The translations under genes and the position numbers were made by a program. A stretch of DNA of 64,000 nucleotides, taken from positions 1,023,501-1,087,500 of the forward strand of contig OZ029921.1 of NCBI GenBank assembly GCA_964023275.1. Reading direction: 5' to 3'. The notes beneath the pieces were generated by a model, which ran no database searches, was not told the origin of the DNA, and was given only the letters and a program-made list of their open reading frames with translations. Shown piece after piece: positions 53,348 through 64,000 of the stretch. Source of the DNA: Norana najaformis (Eukaryota; Annelida; Clitellata; Crassiclitellata; Hormogastridae). Numbering within the stretch: position 1 is the first letter of the stretch; each line of letters opens with the position of its first letter.

Positions 53348-56300
53348 ATGTGGGACGGCGGTAATAACTGGGGCTACTGGCCCATGCAGCAATCAGCCTA
53401 CAGTAATGTTCCGTCAGAACAAGGCAAGTCATTTTCCAATCTTATCTGGAAGCTTCTATAGCGCCGTTATCACAGTGCACTAGACATCTATCCATGGTCG
53501 CATGAGAATTCTAAAACTATTAAAAATATAAAATTAATGAATAATAGGTAAAACTGTATTAGGTTTACGGAAAAACTGATTTACTAGAGCATGTTATGAT
53601 AGCTTGTGTTAACTGTAGCAACATTAATGTATGTATAGCGGTATCCGGCATTTATGTAGCACCTTTTAACAACTTCGTAAAGTAGCTGGAATGTTGCATA
53701 TTTTGAATGACAGAATCCCGTTTAATAATTGAGTAACTTGTTATTTGTGATGCATCGTTATTCTTACAAAACCTTCCATCTTGCCTGTCTTTGCAGTTGA
53801 TTGGGCCATGTTGGCCAAACAGTGGATAGCACAGCGTGGAATGGTAGGAATGGGGCCATCGGAATATCCCCAACCTCCTGGAACGGCCCCTCCACCGCCG
53901 CTTCCTCCCGTCAAGCCAGAGCCGCCACCTGGACCAATTGGCGAAGTGTCATCCGGAGTAGGTGGGAGCACGTCCCAGCCGCCTCCCCAGTCAGTGATTA
54001 GCTGTGATATGGAGAACTCCAATTCGCAAGGTATGTACTATGGGTTTGCGTGAATATGTTGTCATCATTGGTGTTGTGCTTGATTCTTTTTTAGTTGTCA
54101 ATGACGATTGTGATTACGATTATGATGGTTATTATGATAATGATGATGGCAAAGTTTCTTCCTCAGTAACAATTCAAGTGGTTGCCTTTAAGGATTTTGA
54201 CCCCAATTCCGATGATAATAATGTTTTTCACTCGAGTGTGATTGTTGTTAATGAAGGCAAATATGATTACAGTGATGACTAAATGATGACTATAATTGTC
54301 GATGATGATAGAGGTTATGAGTACAATGATGATGACATTATCTGTTGAGATTTATACAATTCATGGTTGGAAAGAAATTCATGGTAAGTAATAGAACGAG
54401 TTGCTATATAAATTTCTGTTATGGCTACATCACACAAAAGCCTCCTTTTACCATCCAGTTCGGTAACTTGATGTGTATTACAGTAAGTTCGCTGTGAAAG
54501 TTTCCAGATGTGACTTCGTGGTCAGGATATAAATCTCAGAGATTGAATTGTTACTGAACCTCATTTTAATGAGGTGCTTGTGACAGCCAAAGTTAGCATT
54601 ACACATTGGTTTAAGGGGAATGCTAAAGCATTCTCTTTAATTGTGAAGAATTGTGAGTTGAAGCATGCTGATTATTTTCGTATGACGAACTTCAGTTCGC
54701 TTCCAGCTTCTGCTCTTGTCTTGGTGTAGAATAAAGACATAATTTAAAAGGTGCATGTTCTCTTTTTTGTTTATGCTATTTCCATTTCAAACCATTTGCT
54801 GACTAGACATACTGTAGTGGAGTATTTCTTCAGTAGCTGAAGTTCAGACTCTTATAAGGGCAACATTTTTTCTGAAAAAAATGAACAGGATTCTTTTTTG
54901 CAGCTTCATGTCTCTGAGATTGACTGCGTATTGCCTGGTATGCTGGGCTTTCATTGCTATATTTCGAGATTTGAGTCCCAGTGCACCGAGTCCAAAATGT
55001 AATCATTTGAGCCAGAAAATCTATTCTGAATATTTGTTGAATTATTATTTTGATGTACGTACTTTGATGTTTTCAGATTCGAACTACTACCAGTCGAGTG
55101 AACCAGAGCAGGTGTCAGCAGAGGGGTGGAGTAATTGGAATGGAGCAGCCATGCCTGCTTGGGCTGTTCCGCCACCCCCACCGCCAATGGATGAAGCACG
55201 GGTATGTGAATAAATTATTGTTTAACTTATTATTATAAAATATTGCATTTTGCTGTATATTGTACAGGTATTCCTTTTTCCTGCTATTGGCATCGTGCTA
55301 TCCCTTTTCCAGATGTTAACTTCACCTATCTTTCTCCAGCTGTTAGCATCATATTATCCCTTTTTCAGCTGTTAACATAACATTATCCCTTTCCAGCTGT
55401 CAACATAACATCCCTTTTCAAGCTGTTAACGTCACATCCCTTTTCCATCTGTACAAAAATTGTTTACCGGATGATGATACTCATAACTTGAGGCTGGCAG
55501 TTAGCACCTTATAAAGGCTCTACATAAATTTAAAGTTACATTACATAAATGAAGACAGAGTACGTTTCTGTGTTTTACAGGGTAATGCCGTGTCCGAGAT
55601 GCCATACGGTGGGGATGCTGGCCAGTTCATGGGACCTTCATTTGGCTTCAGCCAGCCTTCAGGCTTCAACCAGCCTTCAGAAGATATGTACATGGGACCG
55701 GTAGGGTTGTTGTCATTCGTTGCATGTTGCTGTGACAGCTGGATGCAACGTCTTTTTAGAAGCGTTTTATTCTTTTTTGCTGGATTTAATTAGGGATTGT
55801 AAGAGATCATTAAATTATAAATCGTCTTAATACAGATTTATGAAGTGGAGCAGAAATCCAATGGGAAATGATAAAACTAGGTTGCTGAAATGGTTGAGTA
55901 GTGTGTATGAATGGATTTATGGATTTTCTCGTATCAAATTATGTCATCTGAGGTTTCACTCTTGGTTGACAAATGGAACAAACCCAAGTCACAAGCGAAA
56001 TGGCGATCTATTAGCTGCTCAATGACCGTCGCATCTCTCAGAGTTTATACCATCGAAAATAAAGTGATAAAAAAGCTGCCAAAATCATTTCATAATTGTT
56101 ATTTTCTGTGCTCTGGCGCCCTTCGTATTCTGGCAGCCTATGATTCTTCACTCAGCCGATGGGCACAGGATGTGTTAACAAATGCCTTACTGGCTGACTT
56201 ACTTACTTTGTAGTCTGGCTTTGGTTTCTCAGATGTATAAGATTTCGACTGGGTTACTCCAGCGGGTTGGAATTTTTGCCAACGATTTGATATGAAGCGA

Positions 56301-59300
56301 CCATCAATTGATGCTTTGGACATTACAATAATAATGACATTGCAGAGTCATTAGATTAGATTAGATTAGAACTGTTGTACAATGACAGCATTACATTAGT
56401 GGATGGTGCTAAGATTGCACAGTGTAGAATGTGTTTGCCTGTTTTTTCTAGTATGAGCACGCTGGATTTCCACAGTTCTGGAACCAGGGCCCAATGCCCG
56501 GTCAGCCGATGATGGCCCAGAAACCATTTGGGTCCGTCCGGGAAAACCTCGAGTACAGAGCCGCACCGAAACGTGGCGCGGTTAGGGCGGCTTGGCCTGC
56601 GATGGGTGACATACCTCCGCTGATGGATGATTCTGGAATAGGTAATCACTCATCTAAGTTTTTACTGGGTATGTTTCTTCATTTTTTTGCAGTTATGTTA
56701 AGCATGAGGTGATTTAAAGAAAATGAGCTATGTCAGTTGCTGGTTTTTTACTTTACAGTTTTCTGGTTCCAAGTGTAAAATATCAGTATAAGTATTTTTA
56801 TCATTAATTAATTAATATTATATTAATATTAATTTGCTAATTTAGTGCATTTTGAGTTCTCCCTTGACACCTGCTAATAAACAAATAAAAGTTACTTCAA
56901 TTTAATTAATATTTTTATTTTTACCCAAGGTAGCAATGATCCCTCAAGATTTTGAAAACTTAAATTATTATTATTGATACTTATTACGAATTGTGCAAGT
57001 TACTGTTGAACTTTGACCTTTTTATTCTCTGTGGAAATCTGATTATTGCTGAAACTTATTGCTAAGTTTTGCCACGTTCAGACTGAAGGGAATTTACGAT
57101 TTATTGTTAAATCATACGATTACATCCATCATTCAGTAATTATCCTCGTCTGTCCCACGGCGACCTAATCATTCGGTTTTTGCTAGAACATTGAAAGTTA
57201 TTAAATTTTCATGAGAGCAAGATTGCCTTTTTGATCGATGCGGGTGATGAGAAGGTCTGGTGATTAGGCCAGTGGGCTGCTTCACCCCCGGGTCATGAGT
57301 TCAAAACTTGGCCGGACCAGATAGATATTGTGAAATTCATTTTCCCCTGAAACGTTGAAAGGTGGCTGATTGATGGTGCTTTAGTGTTGTAACTTTGTGT
57401 TCAGGGTTTGATCCCTGCTGATGTTGAGGGTGATTTTCTGAGCTGCAACAACAATAAGGGAAGGGTGCTGGATTCTAATCGAATCTAGAGACTCGGCCGG
57501 ATTTCATCTAGACTCCTCCAGCAGATTGCGTTTTTGATTAAGTGAAAAGGCATAATGCATTTTTGACTGATGCATTGGGTGTTATGATGAGGGTGCTTGG
57601 GCCTACATATCTGGACAGTCACGTGGGGATTGTACATTTACAATTACAATTACATTTATGGACTGTTTGTGGAATACAAAATTTTTTATTGTGGCTGCCT
57701 AACTATGTTATTGTTACTGCTGACCTACTTGTGTGCCAATCACAAGCTTCAAAATGCAACACAATGTTGACCTACTTGTGAATCCGTCAAAAGCTTGATT
57801 ATTGTAATAGGGTAACTCAATCTTGAATTGACATTTATATATAGCCCTTTTTAATGTAACTAAAGTGCTGCTTAATGAGCTATTTATTACCTTACTTTAC
57901 ATCAGTGTATCTCCGTAACGAGAACTGATTGGTTTCAGATGCTGCTAAGAGGCGCCAGCTGCCGCTCTGGATCCGTGAGGGCCTGGAGAAGATGGAGCGA
58001 GAGAAACAGAGGCAGATGGAGAAGGAACGGCATGAGCAGGCACTGCAGAATGCCAAGAAGGCGAGGGAGGAGGCAGAGAAAGAGGGGGCCGACCAAAAGG
58101 ACGGACCCCTGACGGTTGTCAAAAGCATATTTGTAAGTAGATGTATTCAGTTGTTCATTCAGTGGGTTTATATGGAGCCGCTACGAGATATCTAACCAGG
58201 GGCACTCCTAGCCTTGATGAAAGTGAGCGTTATGTATTGGAATGCGTGATAATCCAGAAGTTAGGTTTAGCCTGGCTTTGGTTTCCTTAATCTAGCAAAT
58301 TTCAACTGGGCTTTCCCAATGGATTACAATCTATGACTAGTTTCTCTTGATGCGAAATTGAATGATGGCTTTTGCGTTATAATAATAGCGCTATTTAAGC
58401 ACTTAGATTAGATTAGATAAGACAGAACCTTGAGTGTTTGTTAATCACACTTGTCCCTGATTGGCCAAGTGGTCTATGAACCCCAACTGTACAAGGCCTT
58501 TCTCTGCCCAAGGCCTTTATCAAGTTTATAATTGTGCTGTTTAAATTTTAGGATTCAGATGATGAGGATTCAGCAGCAGCTGAACCGAACATCACTCGTC
58601 AGGCGCCTTTTTCCCAAACGGTCAGAAACAGTGGAGAGAGTGAGCGTAAAAAATCTCCATCACCTGTGAAACGGCAGGTGGAAGAGGAGGAGGAGGAGGA
58701 AGAAGAGGAGCCTCTGTCAGAGGAAGAGAGACTTGCTCGCATGGTACAGAGATTATTTCTGTGTTGCTTAGTTGGTCCCGCCAAATCTTAGCCGGAATTT
58801 CAATATCTGGGTCACGGTGGTGAGGTGAGGCGTTGGTCTTGTCCATCGCATCCGGAGTTCGAATTCCAGGGCTTCATGGATGTTCAGCAAATCCACTATG
58901 AACTTGTTAACCATCTCCACTGGGGTCACGCTGTGTGAGCTCAACCCAAGGACCTGATCTAATCTAAAGACTTCTATAGTGCCGTTATCATAATGGCCAA
59001 GGCATCAGTTGATGGTTGCTTCAAGTTAAAATTGCCCATCCAAAATCATAATCCACTCTGATAGGACCGTAAGAAAGCTGATGGGCTGAGGTGGATTTAG
59101 CCCCTGAGAACTGGAAGAGAGGTCATGCGGTAGACACAGAACTGTGGCAACCAGAACTTTTGTAAAGGATTTGGAATGACATGCATTCTTGTTGCGTGCT
59201 GCAGAAGGAAAAGGTCCAAGTCAAGTCTTGCCAGTGTCTCATTGACATGGCTAAGTGTAGTTGGTGTCAACCTGGAGAGAGATTGCTGCTGTGTATCAAC

Positions 59301-62300
59301 TTGTGGAAGAGCCGTGAAGACAGTTTTTTGGGTATGCATTAGCACCAAAGATTTGTACTTTTGGATAAACTGATTTTTTTCTGATTTTTCAGATGTTGAA
59401 AGTTCGTCAGATGATGACAGAAATTCTTCTCGAAGTGACGAGTCGCGAGATGGTGGAAGTGGCTCAGTCAGTTTATGCCAGTGCAAAGCGCCAGCAAGCT
59501 AAAGGTATTTGGATGGCGCACTTTGCTTTGCTGAAGAGCCCAATGCAGCTGCTGATATATGAATATGGTGCCGACGCCGAAGTTAGACTCGTGGCAGTAG
59601 AGTCAAATTCACTCACCACTTGAGTTTTGAGTTTTTGCCTAAAAATGTTTGTACACATATATCGTCAGCACCAAGGCAAGGAAAGCTTATTCTGCCTCTT
59701 TTTTCATGTTGTTTTGATGGCTGTTTGAAGCTGTGTTGGGCTTTCACAATGGCAAATGGGGTTTAAATCCCTTTTGGTAGTGCGAAATCACTGCTAGTAG
59801 GGTGCCCGAAAACAAATGGCACATTGATTGTAATGGTCGTATGCCCTGGACGAAGGGTTTCCGTTTGTCTCATTTTGGCTGAGGCCTTATGATGAAGAGA
59901 TGAACATCTGATGTCCAAGGCACAGTGCTGCACACTGATTAATGTTTCAGTCTGTTTAAAAAATTGGACTCATTGGCTTTTGAGTATGACAGAAGTTAGC
60001 CAGGCATAGAATGAAGATGACGATTTTGCTGAGATGTATAATTTCTGTTTTATTATGCGTGGCATGAGTTTGTTCAACAAATTAATGTAGTTATTGTAAA
60101 TGTTTTTATAATGTTATTTCAGTGGATGTTAATGAAGTTGTCTTAATGTTGCTTTGGCTCTAGTTTAGCAAGAATTTTAACTGAGTTTCAGCAAGAGTAA
60201 ACGAATTGTGAAAAATATTTTTGTGATGTTATTCCATTAGAAATTAACGCATTGGTATTAATGTCATTTTGGTTGTAGCGCAGTGATGGTTTAAATTAAT
60301 TTTTATTGCTAAATAATTTTTTATTAAATTTAATTTAATTAAGATTCCATAGAAGAAAGTAAACTGTCTGATTTAAAGAGTGCTGCTTATAAGATGGCCG
60401 GTTCAAGAATGCAGTAGTAATGTATATGTTTTCGCTATGTTGTATGTGTTGTGTATGGGAGTTCTTGGATATTATGTCAGTTTTGCAGGGATTCTGCACT
60501 TGGTGACGTCGGTGATTCACCCGACTAGGTGGTGCCATTGACACTGCTGTGTTTCTGTGACTAATGTGTTTGTATTATTTATAAAAAACAAAGCTCCTGC
60601 AAGGCAGTTAGCCAAGTCAACAGCCTTGGCCTCTATAACGTCACTCGGTAAGTCTTCGGTTTTTACGACATTTTTAGGTTTTCCGCCGAGCGTCGGCTTT
60701 TGTACATTTGTAAGTTGACTCTTAAGAGAAGGGCATGTTTGGCCATGTTCACCGGGGTTTTCTGGACTGTGGGAGGAAGTTTTCCTGGTTTTTTTGGATT
60801 GGCCGTAACCGATGAGGTTCGGCGTATTGGTGGACACCTTCTTGGAGATACTTCTGGGTTTTTGAGTGTCAGAAATGGCCACTTTAGAATGCTGAGACTA
60901 CAGAGCATGCTATTATTTTGGGTTTTCCCACACCCCTTTTTGGGAAGCACATTTTGGGAAATTCCTATTTCCAGCTTATTCTGTGGTTTGAGCTGCCAGC
61001 TGTTGAAGAGTCATGTTTTGATTGCTGCTGTAACTAGGGAAATTGACAACTGTTTTTATGGTATATATATATATACTTTTGTCATGTTTGTATTAACTTG
61101 GTAATTACATTACCCATTTTACATTACAAATACAAATACAGCACAAACTTGGAAAAATAGTCAGATTAGCTCTTGAATGATGTTAAAAATAGTGTATGGA
61201 GCCCAACAGTCGTTTACTTTATGATACAATTCTAACTATGATCAGATGTCACATTAACAACTTAATCTCACATAGTACAACCTGGTAGAAATATTGTATG
61301 CTCTGCTGTTCTGTAAAATTGCTGGTTTGCATACATGGGATACAGTGGAGAGTAGTGAAGAGTGACTGCCCGTGCTGAATGCAGACGATGTGGCCCAAGA
61401 TCTGTGGTACAAACTCTATGTTTCAGATACGTGTAGTACAACCATGGGTCTCCATTGTTTACTGATTTATCTGTTGTGTGTATCATAACAATTAGCACTT
61501 TTTTAGTACATCTCCAAATATTTACTAATTTATAGCACTTATTATGCATGCAGTGTCAATAAGTAAGTAAACCTAAGTCAGAGGGGTTGATGTATGTTCA
61601 AATTACATTACGGCGTTATGCTAAACAATTGAACAAGATCCTATGCAGGGACGACATTCTTAAGGTTAGCACTAAAATGCAAGTGCTTGACTAAAGCAAC
61701 ACTGTGGCGATGTAGTGACTCTTGACCCATGACAGTAAAATACAATACAACTGAAATTTGATACTACTTTACAAAGTTCAGAAGTGCGCACTTAATGCTG
61801 AGCAAGAGGAAATATTAAGAACCATAAAGAGACTGGAAAAAGACTGACAGGACTTATCTCCATATCTGACCATTCATGAGTTTGGCGCTTGATTGGTTGG
61901 TCTCGATAGGGCTTGGCTACGGATCGGAAAGCAGCGACGAAGACGGCAGTGATGACGATCGACAATCACCAAATGAGGAATCGGACAACACGGATGACGA
62001 GGCGGTTCTGCATCAGCGAATTCTCCAAAAGAAGGCTGATTTTGAGCGGAAAATGCGAGACATGGAAGAAAGGGAAAGAGAGAGTGGTAAGTTTTGATTT
62101 ACAACAGCTCATTCATACTTATTCATTCTATTCATACTTACTTTGGGATTAATAGCCGTCAAACTGCTACTGTATTAATAGGTGACCCTAATTGAGTGTT
62201 CCTTTTTCTTCCCTTGCTTCTATACAGCATTTGTAAGATGTATCATTCTGACTTGGGTTCAATAAAAGGTGATGATGACGAAGTATCACTATTGGGTACT

Positions 62301-63900
62301 TGCAAGCAAATACTCAGAAGCATCTGTGCACAAGTACCTATTAACAAGTAATTGTGCAATGGGCTTTTTCAAGAAACAGGTCAGTTTTCAGTCCAAATAG
62401 CAGGAATTAAATGCCAGAGGCAAATGTGTCTTTGAAATGACGTCATCGAAGCCAGTGGGGTATAATCATGGGGAAATAAATGGAGACATATCTTTAACTG
62501 GAGATCATTTGAACCAGTGAGGGGGTGCACTACCTGCATGACTGAAATTTATGAGGAAATTTATCTTCAACAGAAGGTTGTCTGAAATGTCAATTTGCAA
62601 CCAGTCGATCTTTAATTGGAGTGTGGTCGCTTCTTATTTTATGACCTAACACGTTTAGTGACAAACAGCATTGACCATGCGGTCGATTGTGGATAGCCAC
62701 TGCAAGCACGTCTGCCTCACCATACTTCAGCTTACTTGTTTTGTAGAAATGGAGAAAAGGCGGCTTGCAGAGGAGCACATGAAGCCACAGAAGAACACCA
62801 GGGATGCAGAATCCTCAGATGAAGCACCGGCCTTTGTAGCAGAAACTGACGAGGCCCCTAGTAGGAAGGATAAGGAGACTGCTGACAAGCAGGCAAAGGC
62901 TAATGAAGACAGATCGAAGAAAGACGAAAAGAGAGCTCCAGAAAGAAGCCGGTCTGACAAGAAGGAACGGAATAAGAAGATTGAGGAGGAGGAGGAAGAA
63001 ACGAGCGAGGATACCAGCAGCAGTGGGTCGGAAAGTTCGAGTGAGAGTGGAAGCAGCGACAGCAGCAGCTCATCGTCCTCACGGTCGAAAAAGTCGCCAC
63101 CCAAGTTGAAAGAATCGAACCGTGGCAGGATCAAGTCGCAGGTGAGCGACGAAGCACAGGAGAGAAAGAGGGAAACCGATGAGACAGGACGAAAGAAGAT
63201 AGATGAACGCGAATCGAAGAGAAGTCGGCAAGAAAGCGGGGCGAGCCGGAAGGAACGGGAGAAGCAGAGGAACGAGCAAAGGGTAGAGGAGGAGGACCAG
63301 GACGAAGAGAGACGAAGGAGGAAGAAAAACTCGAGGCATAACAGCGAAGAAGATGAAGACGAGAAGGCCAATCAGAAGAGGAGACGATCGACGAAGGACG
63401 ACGAGCGACTGCGATCGGACGAGGCCAGGTCGAGACGAGGACAGGCGGTCAAGACTGATGACAGGGACAGTACGCGAGGACACAAGGACAGTCGAGGCCG
63501 TGGGAAGCGCAGTCGAGACGATCAGATTCGATCAGAGGACGATGACCGACATGACTACACGACTAAGACGCATGACTATGACGAGGATCAAATGTATAGG
63601 TCACAGCACAAAAAGGCCAAACGCTCTAGTTCGCAGTCGTCGTCCCGCGAGCACCCACGATCACGTCGGAGTCATGACAAAGATTCGCCTACCCCTGATC
63701 GAAGACGATCTGTGAAAGATCGACGATCATCTGATCATTATCGGGAGCGTCGGTCTTCAAGAGACAGAGATCGAGATCGGCGGTCATCAAGAGATCGAGA
63801 TCGGCGGTCTTCAAGGGATCGAGATCGGCGGAAGGAGGCGAAAGACAGGTCTGGTAAGAAGGATCGAGCCAGAGGCAGATCCAGATCGCGGTCGAGGTAA
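53348..63900 (+). CDS. PNISR: PNISR-like SR-related nuclear protein, 11 coding exons
   Basis: Exons: 53348-53423, 53797-54030, 55077-55201, 55581-55700, 56452-56641, 57939-58132, 58552-58743, 59393-59504, 60594-60647, 61910-62086 and 62747-63900. All join in phase, giving 875 residues (human PNISR is about 805). Family landmarks in order: MWDGGNNWGYWPMQQ; VDWAMLAKQWIAQR (26-39); Pro-rich and Gly/Met-rich segments; AAKRRQLPLWIREGLEKMER with a following coiled coil; an acidic SEEERLARM; LTEILLEV-like MTEILLEVTSREMV; APARQLAKSTALASITSLG (exon 9); LGYGSESSDEDGSDDD; and a 385-residue Ser/Arg/Glu/Asp-rich tail with SRDRDRRSSRDRD repeats ending RSRSRSR. PNISR is a nuclear-speckle protein associated with pre-mRNA splicing; its molecular role is unsettled. 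Intron 1 uses a GC donor. Intron 2 of 1 kb and intron 9 of 1.3 kb are unremarkable. The stop TAA overlaps a GTAAGA donor-like sequence, so a longer isoform past the window edge is possible. Confidence 0.93.
53448..53512 (-). mobile_element. Family A tail fragment in PNISR intron 1
   Basis: GGAAGCTTCTATAGCGCCGT followed by TATCACAGTGCACTAGACAT. Confidence 0.55.
55268..55452 (+). repeat. Minisatellite of TCCCTTTTCCAGCTGTTAAC units in PNISR intron 3
   Basis: Six to seven imperfect units of about 28 bp, each with a pyrimidine run followed by CAG and GCTGTTAACAT. The real acceptor at 55579-55580 lies 130 bp downstream. Confidence 0.85.
56212..56372 (+). mobile_element. Family A retrotransposon 3' end in PNISR intron 5
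   Basis: AGTCTGGCTTTGGTTTCTCA, TTTCGACTGGGTTACTCCAG, CATCAATTGATGCTTTGGAC and a TTAGATTAGATTAGATTAGA tail. Confidence 0.75.
57235..57335 (+). mobile_element. tRNA-like SINE remnant in PNISR intron 6
   Basis: TGATGAGAAGGTCTGGTGAT, then CACCCCCGGGTCATGAGTTC AAAA, then GGCCGGACCAG. The box-B-like GAGTTCAAAACTT is degraded. Confidence 0.4.
58255..58425 (+). mobile_element. Family A retrotransposon 3' end in PNISR intron 7
   Basis: AGCCTGGCTTTGGTTTCCTT, TTCAACTGGGCTTTCCCAAT, AATAATAGCGCTATTTAAGC and a TTAGATTAGATAAGA tail. Closely related to the copy at 56212. Confidence 0.75.
58800..58962 (+). mobile_element. tRNA-like SINE remnant in PNISR intron 8
   Basis: GGGTCACGGTGGTGAGGTGA (box-A-like), then CGGAGTTCGAATTCCAGGG (box-B-like). 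Confidence 0.55.
58963..59082 (-). mobile_element. Family A tail in PNISR intron 8 (inverted)
   Basis: ATCTAATCTAAAGACTTCTA, TAGTGCCGTTATCATAATGG, AAGGCATCAGTTGATGG and CAAAATCATAATCCACTCTG match the copy at 19660. Confidence 0.75.
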
Positions 63901-64000
63901 GAGTCGTTGTGTGTGGTTGCTTATAGGAAAGCGATGGAACTCTTGCTTATGGGTTTGAATCCTGGTGTCCCTGGGAGTCGTGGCAGATTTGTTTTGAGTC
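63901..64000 (+). other. 3' flank or intron of the PNISR-like gene
   Basis: Begins GAGTCGTTG after the stop (or continues an intron after GTAAGA). GCTTATGGGTTTGAATCCTG near 63945 looks like another tRNA-type box B. Confidence 0.4.

Noticed and set aside
54050-54282. Asp-rich frame after PNISR exon 2
   Set aside because: Lies past the donor at 54031, in a GATGAT-rich intron; not in the PNISR alignment.
55700-55793. Read-through of PNISR exon 4 into LLSFVACCCD
   Set aside because: Intronic sequence after donor GTAGGG; the next exon at 56452 joins in phase from 55700.
62727-63483. Minus-strand Ser/Leu-rich frames over the last PNISR exon
   Set aside because: Antisense shadow of RS/RE codons.

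Overview
The window is nuclear DNA of an animal. Genes are split by GT-AG introns (one GC-AG), genes are sparse, and much of the sequence is tetranucleotide and dinucleotide microsatellite plus 5'-truncated retrotransposon tails. A dmsr-1/myosuppressin-type peptide GPCR, an SLP-76/BLNK-like SH2 adaptor and a PNISR orthologue fit a bilaterian invertebrate, most likely a lophotrochozoan (mollusc, brachiopod or annelid grade). That placement is inference; I cannot name the species.

Layout. 1-660 holds two retrotransposon 3' ends. 665-6228 (+) is a complete seven-exon gene that I could splice in frame from start to stop: an N-terminal death domain, a long polar linker with a YxxP site, and a C-terminal SH2 domain (617 residues). 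Its introns carry a tRNA-derived SINE, retrotransposon tails and a 721-bp hAT-type element with a perfect 8-bp target duplication. 6.2-22 kb is repeat-rich, with one putative membrane-protein exon at about 15 kb (-). 23.4-27.1 kb (+) is a decayed, intron-bearing cullin-5-like C-terminal region with three frameshifts. 27.2-46.6 kb is again mostly repeats, with retrotransposon fragments, a broken transposon-associated ORF at about 29 kb and an inverted SINE pair at about 32 kb. 46640-47740 (-) is an intact single-exon GPCR. 53348-63900 (+) is an eleven-exon PNISR-like SR-related gene (875 residues) whose reading frame is intact across every junction.

Two dispersed retrotransposon families explain most of the non-microsatellite repeats. 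Family A ends in a 3' UTR with GATGCCTTGTGCATTA, then GCGCTATAGAAG, then a TTAGA-type tail. Family B ends in CTGTGAATAAGCTGGTTCCC, then GGGCGCTGTAGAAATCTC, then a GATTAC-type tail. Longer copies of both carry the reverse-transcriptase-ORF C-terminal signature (LWNSLP, then LKxxLF), so both are non-LTR elements.

The most novel item is the death-domain/SH2 adaptor, which would join Toll/MyD88-type death-domain signalling to tyrosine-kinase signalling in one scaffold. The neighbouring genes show no sign of acting together; this is ordinary eukaryotic gene scatter.
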